This document shows positions 33,894-43,054 of a stretch of DNA of 64,000 bases, piece by piece. The stretch is from contig NZ_CP081120.1 in NCBI RefSeq assembly GCF_025141935.1, positions 1,178,001 through 1,242,000 on the forward strand, written 5' to 3'. Source of the DNA: Sulfitobacter sp. S190 (GTDB lineage Bacteria > Pseudomonadota > Alphaproteobacteria > Rhodobacterales > Rhodobacteraceae). The stretch's first letter is position 1, and each line of letters opens with the position of its first letter. Position numbers and translations under genes: made by a program. Below the pieces are notes generated by a model. That model was given only the letters and a program-made list of their open reading frames with translations, was not told the origin of the DNA and did no database searches.

Positions 33894-34988
33894 ATGGGTC
33901 CGTTTCCGCATGACGCGCCACGCGCACAGATCACCGCCGAGAACCCCGCAGGCACCGACGGGTTCGAATTTGTCGAATTTGCCAGCCCCGATCCGGACGA
34001 ATTGCGCGCCGTCTTTACCAAGATGGGCTATTCCCAAGTGGCCAACCACAAGACGGCGCGGATCGAGCTTTGGCAGCAGGGCGACATCACCTATGTGCTC
34101 AACCACGATCCCGACAGCTTTGCCGCGCGGTTCGTGGCAGAACACGGGCCTTGCGCGCCGGCGATGGGCTGGCGGGTGGCGGATGCCGCCAAGGCGCTGG
34201 CCCACGCGGTGGCGCATGGTGCGAAGGAATACACCGGTGAGGGCAAGGTGCTGGACGCGCCTGCCATTTACGGGATCGGCGGGTCGCTTTTGTATTTCGT
34301 GGATCAGTATTACGACACCTCGCCCTATAACGATGAATACGACTGGATCGCGCAGTCGAAACCGGCCGGTGTGGGGTTCTACTACCTCGATCACCTGACC
34401 CACAACGTGTTCAAGGGTAACATGGATACGTGGTTCCGGTTTTACGGCGATCTGTTCAATTTTCGTGAAATCCGGTTCTTCGATATCGAGGGCAAATTCA
34501 CCGGCTTGCTGAGCCGTGCGCTGACGTCCCCGTGCGGGCGCATCCGTATCCCCATCAACGAAGACCGCGGGGAGACGGGGCAGATCGTGTCCTATCTCAA
34601 GAAATACAACGGCGAGGGCATCCAGCATATCGCAGTCGGCGCGCGCGACATTTATGACGCGACGGATGCCATCGCGGACAACGGGCTGAAGTTCATGCCT
34701 GCGCCGCCGGGCAGCTACTACACGCTGAGCCATGACCGTGTGATCGGGCACGATGAACCGCTCGACCGGATGCGCAAACACGGCATCCTGATCGATGGCG
34801 AAGGTGTCGTGGACGGGGGCGAGACGAAAATCCTGTTGCAGATATTCTCGAAAACCGTGATCGGCCCGATCTTTTTCGAATTCATCGAGCGCAAGGGCGA
34901 CGACGGCTTTGGCGAGGGCAACTTCAAGGCGCTGTTCGAGAGCATCGAGCAGGAGCAGATCGACAGCGGCGAATTAAGCGCCGGTTGA
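33894..34988 (+). CDS. hppD: 4-hydroxyphenylpyruvate dioxygenase
   Basis: An iron(II) dioxygenase converting 4-hydroxyphenylpyruvate to homogentisate in tyrosine catabolism. The 364-residue protein shows the two vicinal-oxygen-chelate halves. The iron ligands are visible as the histidine in DHLTHNV, the histidine in GIQHIAVGA and the glutamate in IFFEFIERKG. The ATG at 33894 has AGAGGAG just upstream; upstream in-frame sequence overlaps the divergent Lrp gene. No other homogentisate-pathway gene lies next to it. Confidence 0.95.
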   Translation: MGPFPHDAPRAQITAENPAGTDGFEFVEFASPDPDELRAVFTKMGYSQVANHKTARIELWQQGDITYVLNHDPDSFAARFVAEHGPCAPAMGWRVADAAKALAHAVAHGAKEYTGEGKVLDAPAIYGIGGSLLYFVDQYYDTSPYNDEYDWIAQSKPAGVGFYYLDHLTHNVFKGNMDTWFRFYGDLFNFREIRFFDIEGKFTGLLSRALTSPCGRIRIPINEDRGETGQIVSYLKKYNGEGIQHIAVGARDIYDATDAIADNGLKFMPAPPGSYYTLSHDRVIGHDEPLDRMRKHGILIDGEGVVDGGETKILLQIFSKTVIGPIFFEFIERKGDDGFGEGNFKALFESIEQEQIDSGELSAG

Positions 34989-34997
34989 CCCAGCGGC

Positions 34998-35037
34998 GCA
35001 CGGTCCCCCGAAGGGGCCCGTGCACGTTCCTGGTTTT
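34998..35037 (+). terminator. Terminator of hppD
   Basis: GCACGG and CCGTGC with an inner CCCC-CGAA-GGGG helix form a strong stem-loop (34998-35023). A T5 run follows ten bases later, 10 bases after the hppD stop. Confidence 0.65.
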
Positions 35038-35089
35038 TCGTTTGCGCAAGGTGCTGCGACAGAGCGCAGGAGGATAGCGCGCGGGCGTG

Positions 35090-37750
35090 TCAGCCCTTCG
35101 GCATCCGCAGCACGACATTGCGCCCGCCTTTGGAGTAGCGCAGTTCCGCATTGCCGATGGCCTGAACCCGCCCGCCGTCGATACGGTCGCCCACAGACAC
35201 CTTCTTGTAGCGGCCGTTGGACAGCCGGATCAGGGCGCGGCGGCTGGAGGGTTTGCCGTAGACCCCGATCAGATTGACCTTGCGCAGATTGATCGCGTTC
35301 TTGACGGTGGCCGATTTCGCGACGGATGTCTTCGAAGGGATCTTCGGGGTGACCGTGCGCGGGGCCACCGAGGCGGCCGCTGCGACGCGGGTTTCCTTGG
35401 GTGCGGCGCGTTGGGCCCGTTTCACGATCCGTGCAAAATTGCGCGGGCGCGTGTCGGGGCGGCGCGACGACGCGGTTGCAAGCCGCGTGGCCCCTTCCAG
35501 ATTTGGCACCTGCACCGTGGGCAGTGCGAGGGAAGCGGCAGCGGCGGCCGAGGCAATCGCCGCGGCTTCGGCGGCTTGTTCGTCAGCCTTGCGTGCGGCG
35601 GCCTCGGCGGCGGCTTCGGCAAGGGCGGCCTGTGCCTTGGCCGCCTGCGCCTGTTCATAGGACTGCACCGCCGCTGCGGACCGCAGGCGCGGGCGCGTTT
35701 GCTGCAACTCCGACAGCGTCGCGCCACCCAGCTGGGCGCGCTGTGTGGTCTCTGCAAGGTCGATGGGCCGCGCACGGGGCCGCAGCCCTGCGATTTCGGC
35801 GAGCGTCCTTGCCGCGTCGGCCTGCGCTTGTGCCTCGGCTTCGGCGGCTGCGGGGCTGAGCGGCACGGCAAAACGCGCGATACTGGCGGGCGGCTTTTGC
35901 GGCGGGCTCCCCGCCACGAGCGTAAAGCCACCGGGGGCCAGCACCCCTTCGGCGGTCGGTGTGATCAGAACGTCGACAGGCACGCCCGGCGCCGGTGGGG
36001 AGGCGATCGCGGCCAGCTGCACGTCGGTTTCGAAACCGCTCACGCCGGGCAGGGCCAGCGCGTCGCGGGCGGCGGTGGGGCTGTCGATGCTGGTCAGATA
36101 GACCTGCTCCGTGTCGACCTGCGGTGCCTGCGGCAGATCTTCGGGTGCAAGCGGCCAGATGCCGGTGACCGCATAGCGCGCGGCGGCTTCCTGTGGCGTG
36201 ATGATCGGGCGTTCTGGCTTTGGCTGCGGTTTGCTCAGGGCATCGAGCACGGCACCGTCTTCGGCCGACAGCACCGGATCGAGCGCGGCTGTCTGGGTCG
36301 CCTCGGGCAGTGGGTCCTCGGGTGCCTGACTGCCCGAGGGCGCACGGATGACTTCGGGATCGACCTGATATTCGGGGGCAGAGGCCGTTGCGCGCGGTTC
36401 GCGGTCGCGGAAGATCCCCGCCAGACCGTCATCCATGAAGACAGAGGCCCACGCCGCGACACCGGCCAGAAAGACCAGCAAGATCACCGTCATGATCAGG
36501 CCAAGGAACCGCGGTTTGCCGCCCACCTGATCGGTACGAGCGCCGAAAATGGTCATGCGCTCGGCCTCGGTGCCGTCACCCGCAGGCGTGGCAGCGACCG
36601 GTACAGGATCGGCAGCGGGCCGCGGTTTGCGGCGGCTGAGGAATCCGCCCTTGGCGGGGGCGTCGGCCACGGGGTCTGGGCGCAAGGAACTGCTGTCAGG
36701 GTCGGGAAGCGCGGTGGCGGGCACGACCGGCGCGGCGGCGGCCGCTTTGGCGCGGGCCGCCCCTTGCAACTCGCGCGGCGGCGCGGCGGGGGCGCGTCGG
36801 CTTGCAAAACCCGGGGCCGGGGCGTTGCCCACGCGGGTCGCACCTTTCAGCTCGGGCTTGCGCGGCGGCGCGGCGGGTTCGGGGGTGTCGGCAACCGGCT
36901 GCGCCGCAGCGATCACCGGAGCTGTCTGTGTCTCTTCTGACGGCGGTGTGTCGTCAGCCGATGGCGTGTCATCAGAATTTTCGGAGTTTTCCGCAGTATC
37001 GTCTGCGGGTGTCATAGGCGGTGGGGGGGCGGGGTCGCCCTTGGCGGTCTCGGATGTCTCAGAGGGCTCGGACGTATCCGTGTCGTCCGGCGCCAAAGGA
37101 GGTTCCTCGGCGGCAGTGGCGTCGGGCGTATCGTCGGGCATCTGCGGTGCGTCAGGGGGTGGCGCGACCGGATTTTCTTCAGGCGCCGGGGCAGGCGCTT
37201 CCGCGGCTCCGACGACGACGACCGCGATGCCGTCGGGATCTACGTCCTCGCCCGGATCGAGCAGCGTTTCGGCCTCTGACGTCTTGCCGAAGAAAGGCTC
37301 TCCGAGATAGTCCGCATCCTCGGGATTGCCGACAAAACTGACGGGGTGAAACCGGTGTTCGGTGGCGAAGGCTTCGGCCTCGGCGAGTGTTTCCCGCGCG
37401 ACGCCCGCGACATGGGTGCGCGGGCCGTCTTCGCTGATGTCGTAGGCGAGATCGGCAATGGCATAAGGGGTCGACGCCTCGAGCGCCTTTTCCGCCTCGC
37501 GTTTGCGGGCACTGTCCGACAGGCCGGGGGTGTCGATGGAGAGATATTTGATCTGGCTTGCGGGCAGGATCAGCTTCGAGCGTACGCCCGCCGGTTCCAG
37601 TGCCGAGGCCGTTTTGCGCAGAACCGCCAGTTCGCCCGCCAGATCGCCGGAGGACACCGACACGGCCCCCACTTCGCGCCAGCCGCCTGCGGCGCGGTGC
37701 AACAGGGTGATGCCATCGAACGAAAGAGAAAGGGCAAAATTGGGCTTCAT
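35090..37750 (-). CDS. GspL/PilM-like and GspC/PilP-like fusion protein
   Basis: An 886-residue protein. Residues 1-180 resemble the actin-like cytoplasmic part of GspL/PilM (LSLSFDGITLLHRA, SKLILPASQIKYLSIDTPG, REAEKALEASTPYAI). A proline/glutamate-rich linker follows to about 400, one transmembrane helix lies near 415-437 (LGLIMTVILLVFLAGVAAW), then a long periplasmic part with an alanine-rich coiled-coil stretch. The last 70 residues match a PilP/GspC homology region (INLRKVNLIGVYGKPSSRRALIRL, then VSVGDRIDGGRVQAIG). In type II secretion and type IV pili these parts are separate proteins. No other secretion gene lies nearby. The function is inferred from fold only. Confidence 0.7.
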   Translation of the reverse strand: MKPNFALSLSFDGITLLHRAAGGWREVGAVSVSSGDLAGELAVLRKTASALEPAGVRSKLILPASQIKYLSIDTPGLSDSARKREAEKALEASTPYAIADLAYDISEDGPRTHVAGVARETLAEAEAFATEHRFHPVSFVGNPEDADYLGEPFFGKTSEAETLLDPGEDVDPDGIAVVVVGAAEAPAPAPEENPVAPPPDAPQMPDDTPDATAAEEPPLAPDDTDTSEPSETSETAKGDPAPPPPMTPADDTAENSENSDDTPSADDTPPSEETQTAPVIAAAQPVADTPEPAAPPRKPELKGATRVGNAPAPGFASRRAPAAPPRELQGAARAKAAAAAPVVPATALPDPDSSSLRPDPVADAPAKGGFLSRRKPRPAADPVPVAATPAGDGTEAERMTIFGARTDQVGGKPRFLGLIMTVILLVFLAGVAAWASVFMDDGLAGIFRDREPRATASAPEYQVDPEVIRAPSGSQAPEDPLPEATQTAALDPVLSAEDGAVLDALSKPQPKPERPIITPQEAAARYAVTGIWPLAPEDLPQAPQVDTEQVYLTSIDSPTAARDALALPGVSGFETDVQLAAIASPPAPGVPVDVLITPTAEGVLAPGGFTLVAGSPPQKPPASIARFAVPLSPAAAEAEAQAQADAARTLAEIAGLRPRARPIDLAETTQRAQLGGATLSELQQTRPRLRSAAAVQSYEQAQAAKAQAALAEAAAEAAARKADEQAAEAAAIASAAAAASLALPTVQVPNLEGATRLATASSRRPDTRPRNFARIVKRAQRAAPKETRVAAAASVAPRTVTPKIPSKTSVAKSATVKNAINLRKVNLIGVYGKPSSRRALIRLSNGRYKKVSVGDRIDGGRVQAIGNAELRYSKGGRNVVLRMPKG

Positions 37751-37810
37751 AGCGCGCCTTTGTCACAACATTGGTTAACCGGCAGGACCAGTACCCCCAA
37801 ATGTACCGTA

Positions 37811-37839
37811 GCCGCAGCCCCATGGGAAGGGGCTGCGGC
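37811..37839. terminator. Strong hairpin between metY and the fusion gene
   Basis: GCCGCAGCCCC (37811-37821) and GGGGCTGCGGC (37829-37839) form a perfect 11-bp stem, 29 bases past the metY stop on the minus strand. No U-run follows, so termination is not certain. Confidence 0.5.
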
Positions 37840-37867
37840 GGGTTCGGCGGTGTGACGCAAGGCCGCT

Positions 37868-39160
37868 TCAGGCGGTCGCCTTCGCCAGTGCCTGATCGAG
37901 ATCGGCAATCAGGTCGTCGGCGTCTTCGGTGCCGATCGACACGCGCACGACCGACGGGCCCGCGCCTGCGGCTTCCTGCTGCTCTACGGTCAGTTGGCGG
38001 TGCGTGGTTGATGCGGAGTGGATGATCAACGATCGTGTGTCGCCGAGGTTGGCCACATGGCTGAACACCTCGAGCGCGTTGACCAGTTTGACGCAGGCGT
38101 CATAGCCGCCCTTGACCGCGAAGGTGAAAAGACCGCCCGCGCCTTTGGGGCAGACTTTCTTGGAGCGCTCGAAGTAGGGCGACGATTCAAGACCGGCGTA
38201 GGTGACATAGTCGATCCGGTCGTCCGCCTCGAGCCATTTGGCAATTTTCTGAGCGTTTTCAACGTGTCGCTCCATCCGCAGGGACAGGGTCTCGGTGCCC
38301 ATGAGGGTGTAGTGGGCGGACTGCGGGTTCATGGTCATGCCCAGATCGCGCAGACCGATCGCGATGCCGTGGAAGGTGTAGGCGAGCGGGCCGAATGTCT
38401 CGTGGAACTTGAGCCCGTGATAGGCCGGTTCGGCCGCGCTGAGCGAGGGGAACTTGTCGTTCGCGGACCAGTCGAATTTGCCCGAATCCACGACCGCGCC
38501 GCCGGTGACCGTGCCGTTGCCGGTGAGGTATTTGGTGGTCGAATGCACCACCAGTGTCGCGCCATGTTCGATGGGCCGCACGAGGTAGGGCGTGGCCGTC
38601 GTGTTGTCGATGATGAGCGGCACCTCGGCGGCGTCGGCGATGTCGGCGATGGCGCGCACGTCCATGATATAGCCGCCCGGATTGGCGATTGCCTCGCCGA
38701 AAACGGCGCGGGTGTTGTCGTCGATCGCGGCCTTGACGGCCTCAAGATCGTCGAAGTCGACGAACTTGCATTCCCAGCCGAAGCGCTTGATTGTATGGCT
38801 GAATTGCGTGACGGTGCCGCCGTAGAGACGGGTGGAGGCCACGATATTCTTGCCCGGTGTCATCAGCGGAAACAGCGCCATGATCTGTGCGGCGTGACCC
38901 GAGGAACAGCACACCGCCCCGACGCCGCCCTCGAGCGTGGCGATGCGTTCCTGCAGCACGGCGACGGTTGGGTTCGTCAGGCGCGAATAGATGAACCCGA
39001 CCTCTTGCAGATTGAAAAGCGCAGACGCGTGATCGGCATCGCGGAACACGTAGGCGGTGGTCTGGTAAATCGGCGTCTGGCGCGCGCCGGTGGCCGGATC
39101 GGGACGGGCGCCTGCGTGGATCTGCAGGGTGTCGAAACCGTAGGTGGGGCCGTCTGTCAT
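37868..39160 (-). CDS. metY: O-acetylhomoserine sulfhydrylase (MetY type)
   Basis: A PLP enzyme making homocysteine from O-acetylhomoserine and sulfide. The 430-residue protein has the Cys/Met metabolism signatures: TPIYQTTAYVF, YSRLTNPTVAVLQERIA, CSSGHAAQIMAL, and the PLP lysine in HSTTKYLTGNG. The length and the LEGG motif match MetY rather than MetZ. The ATG at 39160 has AAGGGAGAC upstream. I looked for a SAM-II riboswitch in the leader and saw none. Confidence 0.93.
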   Translation of the reverse strand: MTDGPTYGFDTLQIHAGARPDPATGARQTPIYQTTAYVFRDADHASALFNLQEVGFIYSRLTNPTVAVLQERIATLEGGVGAVCCSSGHAAQIMALFPLMTPGKNIVASTRLYGGTVTQFSHTIKRFGWECKFVDFDDLEAVKAAIDDNTRAVFGEAIANPGGYIMDVRAIADIADAAEVPLIIDNTTATPYLVRPIEHGATLVVHSTTKYLTGNGTVTGGAVVDSGKFDWSANDKFPSLSAAEPAYHGLKFHETFGPLAYTFHGIAIGLRDLGMTMNPQSAHYTLMGTETLSLRMERHVENAQKIAKWLEADDRIDYVTYAGLESSPYFERSKKVCPKGAGGLFTFAVKGGYDACVKLVNALEVFSHVANLGDTRSLIIHSASTTHRQLTVEQQEAAGAGPSVVRVSIGTEDADDLIADLDQALAKATA

Positions 39161-39300
39161 GGAGTGTCTCCCTTGGGAATTGTTTTGCCGATATGGTTAC
39201 GGCAAGGGGCATAGAGGGGCAAGGGCGCGACGGGTGCACAGCGCGTGCACCGGGCGTACACCGACCGTATGCGCCGCAGCGCAGCATGGCCGCGGCACGA

Positions 39301-40305
39301 TCAGCGCATCCAGTAGCCGTTCGATTTGAGCCGGTTGCGGATCGCCTGTTCGCGGCGCGGCAGGTTTTCGCGGTCGAAAAGCGCGCGGGCCTTCAACCCG
39401 CGGCCCTGATAGATCATCCGTTTGATCGGGTCGTGACCCTTGAGCACTTTCTTGATCCGGTTGGGGGCGGATACCTGTTCGAGCACCTCGACCACGCGGT
39501 CGCTTTCGCGTGCGTAGAGCAGCGGCAGCATCCGGTAGTGGCAGCTGACCGATCCGTCGAGCAGACCTTCGGGCAGGGCGTCGCGCCCGCCACCGAGCGC
39601 GTGGATCACGAGCGGCAGTGCGATCTGGTCAAGCCAGGGATCGAAACTTTGCGCGCAGAGTTCGACCGGCGGCGTGTCGCGGATGGCCAGCGCGTATTCG
39701 AGAAACAGATCACCGAAGGCGTGCGGGCAGCGATAGAAGAAATAGCCCGCGTTGAAATAGAGGTAGCGCCGCCAGTATTCGTCGGGCTGGTCGAGATCGA
39801 GGCTGCTTTGGAAATCGAGGCCGAATTTATCGTAGAGCGATTTCCACAAGCCGGTGTAGCCGGGCCCGTAGAGTTGCGGTTGCGGCCACGTGCCCTCGCG
39901 GCGCAGCGAGGCACCGGGGCGGTCGAAATCGAAAGGCACGGTTTCGATGTCGTCGAGGATCAGCGTGTCCGTGTCGAAAAACACGAACGGTTCACCCTTG
40001 GGCAGGACGCGCAGCATCTCGATCTTGTTTCCGTAGGGGTAGCTTTCGCCAAAGTGCTGTGACGGGAAGGGGATGATCTGTGCCCCAAGCTCACCAAGCG
40101 CGTCGCGCAGCCCCTGATTGCGCATTTCGGGCGATTTGGACCACCGCGGCCCGTCCTGCGGTTCGGCCACCAGCAATTTGCCCGCGAAATCCGGAGACAT
40201 CGCCCGCAAGGAGGCCGCGAAAAGAACGGCCTCATAGGCCAGACGGCCGTGTTGACCGACGATCACGATGTTGAAGGGCTGCTTGGGGGCGCCTTTGGGG
40301 GACAT
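39301..40305 (-). CDS. Glycosyltransferase-like protein (GT-A fold, DxD motif)
   Basis: A 334-residue cytoplasmic protein with the order of a nucleotide-sugar transferase: an N-terminal NIVIVGQHGRLAYEAVLFAASL strand-helix, EMLRVLPKGEPFVFFDTDTLIL with the D-x-D metal-binding motif, YFNAGYFFYRC, and a C-terminal acidic/basic helix. I recall homologs in roseobacters without experimentally known function. The gene is single, on the minus strand, 140 bases from metY and divergent from the acidic duplicated protein gene. The sugar donor is unknown. Confidence 0.65.
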   Translation of the reverse strand: MSPKGAPKQPFNIVIVGQHGRLAYEAVLFAASLRAMSPDFAGKLLVAEPQDGPRWSKSPEMRNQGLRDALGELGAQIIPFPSQHFGESYPYGNKIEMLRVLPKGEPFVFFDTDTLILDDIETVPFDFDRPGASLRREGTWPQPQLYGPGYTGLWKSLYDKFGLDFQSSLDLDQPDEYWRRYLYFNAGYFFYRCPHAFGDLFLEYALAIRDTPPVELCAQSFDPWLDQIALPLVIHALGGGRDALPEGLLDGSVSCHYRMLPLLYARESDRVVEVLEQVSAPNRIKKVLKGHDPIKRMIYQGRGLKARALFDRENLPRREQAIRNRLKSNGYWMR

Positions 40306-40615
40306 GCCTGTGTCTCACTGCTTTTGCGCCGCAGTATAGGCGCGGTGGCGGCATTTGAAAGGACGGAGTTCTGTGGGTCGGGTGGGGCAGGGCGATTCGG
40401 CCAGCGGCCCGACCGTCGGAAAAGCCACATCAACAAAGACCCCATCGATGGCTCATTGTTTCCAAAACGGAAATTCTGAAGCGGAAGGTCCCGCATCAAT
40501 CGGCCTGCGCCCCGTGGGATTGTGTCGGGAATGAGGCAAACGCGCGGTTTTTCCCAGACCAATTCGCCGCCTTGTGTTTTATCCGGTGCCGGTAATTTGT
40601 TTTTCGGAGTGGGAC
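40306..40615. other. Gene-free divergent promoter region
   Basis: These 310 bases separate the glycosyltransferase-like gene and the acidic duplicated protein gene. I see no coding frame. A small inverted repeat (TTTCC-AAAAC-GGAAA near 40460-40475) and a possible promoter for the downstream gene (TTGTGT at 40572 and TAATTT at 40593, 15-base spacer) are the only signals. Confidence 0.5.
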
Positions 40616-42805
40616 ATGACCGATAGTGTAGCTGGGGGGCCGTTGCCCGTTTTGACCGTGGCGGTGGGCTGTGAGCCGATGTTGGAGGTGGAGATCACCG
40701 AGACCGAGACCGGCACGCTTTTCATCGTGGTGCGCAGTGCCGATCCCAACATGAAGCCCGCCGACATTGACGGGATCTTCTTTGATCTGGCCGACGACAG
40801 CACGCTGGATGCGCTCAACTTCTTTCCCGATGCCAATACCGGTTCGATCTTTTCGCCCGTCACCTCGATCCAGGCGGCGGCGGACAGTGTCGATACGCTG
40901 GCCAATGGCGCGCAGGTCGCCGACAGCTATGACGTGGGCATCCAGTTCGGCACGGTCGACAGCAGTACCCAAGGTGCGGTGCCGCAGGCGAATTTCACCC
41001 TGTGGTCGGACAACGGGCCGCTGAAGATTTCCGATCTGGACACCGGCAGCTTTGCCGTGGTCGTCGACAGTGACGGGGGCAATGGTCAGGTGCTGACCAC
41101 CGGCGACGCGCCGGATGCCGATCCGGTGCTGGTGTCCAAGGAGGTGCTGTTTGACGATTTCGACGATCTGCACACGCCCGAGCAATCCGCGATCATCGAC
41201 ACCAACACCGGGTGGGTCGCCGCCTATGACAAGATCGTCACGAACGGCCATTACGACGGCACGGTGACTTTCACGCAGGTTGCCACCGACGGGCCGGTCA
41301 CGCTGAGCATGGATCTGAGCACCCACAACACGCATGTGTTCGAGAACGCGGGTCACTATCAGGACAGCCTGATGGTGGAGGTCAGCATCGACGGCGGCGA
41401 TTGGGTGGTGCTGGATACCTATCAGGTCAACGATGCAGGCACCGCGATTGTCGGCTCCGAGACCGGCCAGAGCTTTGGCACGTCGGGCAACAATGTGCTC
41501 TACGAGGGCGGCATTCTGGATACGGCACAGGAAAGCGTGCAGTTTCGCGTGACGTCGGACATCACGGCCAATGACGAGGTGATCAAGATCGACAATGTGT
41601 CGGTGACGGCCTCGGAGCTGGTTGACGGGGGCGATATGCAGCCCGTGGATACGGTTCTGCTGTCGGAGGATTTCGCGGCGCTTGGCGATCCCGCCCAGTC
41701 GGATGCGATCGTCTACGACAGCCAGTGGGATGTGCAGGACGGCGCGCTGCGCACCGACGGCCATAACGACGGGGTGTTGAAGCTGGCGCCGGTGACGGCG
41801 GATGGGGATCTGGCCTTCAGCTTTGACGCGCAGGTGCAGGATGCGAGCCTCTTCGAGGCCTCGGGGAGCTACCGCGATGTGATCAAGCTGCAAGTGCAGC
41901 AGGGCGATGGCAGCTGGCAAACGCTGGACCGGTTTGTGGTCAACAACGAGGGCACGGCGCTGGTGGGCAGCGAGACCGGCAATGCGATCACCGAAGAGGG
42001 CGCCAGCCTGAGCTATGCGGGGGGCGATCTGGATGATGTGCAGGGCGAGGTCCAGTTCCGGTTCATCTCGGACATCTCGGCGGGCAACGAGGTGGTGACT
42101 TTCGACAATTTCGAGATCGTCGAGACATCGCAGGTGGACACAGGAGGCGGCGACGGGGCTGACCGGATCACGGTGGATTTCGAAGGTCTGAACGCGGGCG
42201 AGGTGGTCAGCGACCAGTTCGACGGTGTGACCGTATCGGCCCAGCGGGCGGGCGACGGCGAGGGATCGCAGAACGATGCGATGATCTTCGACACCGATGC
42301 GCCCACGGGCGGCGATCACGATCTGGCCTATGACGATCAGGGCAATGCGCTGATCATTTCCGAGGACAACGACGGGTCGGACCCGGATGACAACGCCCAC
42401 GGTGGCAGTCTGACGTTCGACTTCGACGCGCCCTCGGCGGTCCAGAGCCTCGAATTTCTCGATATCGAAGAGGCGGGCGGCGTCGTCAGCCTGTTCGATG
42501 CCAACGGCGACGCAATCAGCAATTTTGACATACCGGTGTCGGGGGACAACGGTCAGGGCACGCTCGACATCAATGTCGAAGGCGTGTCCACGATGGAAGT
42601 GAGCCTTGTGGGATCCGGCGCGGTCGACAATCTCGTTTTCACACCTCCCGCTGATGGAGACGGCGGCGACGCTGGCAAGGGTGGCCAATACGATGTGGAG
42701 TACATCGCAGGGGTGCCCGTTCTTCAGGAAGTCGATGCCGACAAGTTCGGCAAGGCGACCGATGACGCGGATGCGGACGACGGGGCGGACGACCTTCTGG
42801 TCTGA
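40616..42805 (+). CDS. Long acidic beta-rich protein with tandem duplicated domains
   Basis: A 729-residue very acidic protein with no signal peptide. Residues 170-325 and 340-520 are two copies of one beta-sandwich-like unit: each begins VLFDDFDDL or VLLSEDFAAL, contains VNDAGTAIVGSETG or VNNEGTALVGSETG, and ends FRVTSDITANDEVIKIDN or FRFISDISAGNEVVTFDN. A third beta region follows (ITVDFEGLNAGEVVSDQF) and the C-terminus is Asp/Gly-rich. This style fits surface or secreted proteins exported by type I systems, but no RTX nonapeptides are clear. ATG 40616 is chosen with GGAGTGGG upstream. Confidence 0.65.
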   Translation: MTDSVAGGPLPVLTVAVGCEPMLEVEITETETGTLFIVVRSADPNMKPADIDGIFFDLADDSTLDALNFFPDANTGSIFSPVTSIQAAADSVDTLANGAQVADSYDVGIQFGTVDSSTQGAVPQANFTLWSDNGPLKISDLDTGSFAVVVDSDGGNGQVLTTGDAPDADPVLVSKEVLFDDFDDLHTPEQSAIIDTNTGWVAAYDKIVTNGHYDGTVTFTQVATDGPVTLSMDLSTHNTHVFENAGHYQDSLMVEVSIDGGDWVVLDTYQVNDAGTAIVGSETGQSFGTSGNNVLYEGGILDTAQESVQFRVTSDITANDEVIKIDNVSVTASELVDGGDMQPVDTVLLSEDFAALGDPAQSDAIVYDSQWDVQDGALRTDGHNDGVLKLAPVTADGDLAFSFDAQVQDASLFEASGSYRDVIKLQVQQGDGSWQTLDRFVVNNEGTALVGSETGNAITEEGASLSYAGGDLDDVQGEVQFRFISDISAGNEVVTFDNFEIVETSQVDTGGGDGADRITVDFEGLNAGEVVSDQFDGVTVSAQRAGDGEGSQNDAMIFDTDAPTGGDHDLAYDDQGNALIISEDNDGSDPDDNAHGGSLTFDFDAPSAVQSLEFLDIEEAGGVVSLFDANGDAISNFDIPVSGDNGQGTLDINVEGVSTMEVSLVGSGAVDNLVFTPPADGDGGDAGKGGQYDVEYIAGVPVLQEVDADKFGKATDDADADDGADDLLV

Positions 42806-42830
42806 CGCGTCTGTCCGATGCCACGAAAAG

Positions 42831-42860
42831 ACCCCGCTGCGCACCTGCGTGGCGGGGTTT
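42831..42860 (+). terminator. Terminator of the acidic duplicated protein gene
   Basis: ACCCCGC and GCGGGGT (with an inner TGCGCA...TGCGTG helix) form a stem 25 bases after the stop, followed by TTG. The U-run is short. Confidence 0.6.
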
Positions 42861-43001
42861 GCGTGGATAAAGAGCGTCGTTCAGGATGCTGAAAAGGCTA
42901 CGTTTTTCCCGGTCACTGTGCGGTATGGGTGCGGGGTCAAGCGCTCGGCAACGCCGCAGCGAAGGGGCGGCTGGCGCGGGGTCGTGCATAGGGTGGAAAA
43001 G

Positions 43002-43016
43002 TGGTGGGCGACCCTG
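43002..43016. repeat. attL-like copy of the tRNA-Tyr 3' end
   Basis: TGGTGGGCGACCCTG is identical to 44091-44105, which is the last 15 bases (including CCA) of the minus-strand tRNA-Tyr gene. No other tRNA part accompanies this copy, as expected for the duplicated core of a tRNA integration site. Confidence 0.75.
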
Positions 43017-43054
43017 CACTCCCGTGGCGTATATATGAGCCCTATCTTACTGGG

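Noticed and set aside
39161..39300. Possible SAM-II riboswitch before metY.
   Set aside because: The pseudoknot consensus blocks of SAM-II are not found; the region is GC-rich with only GTGCAC-type repeats.
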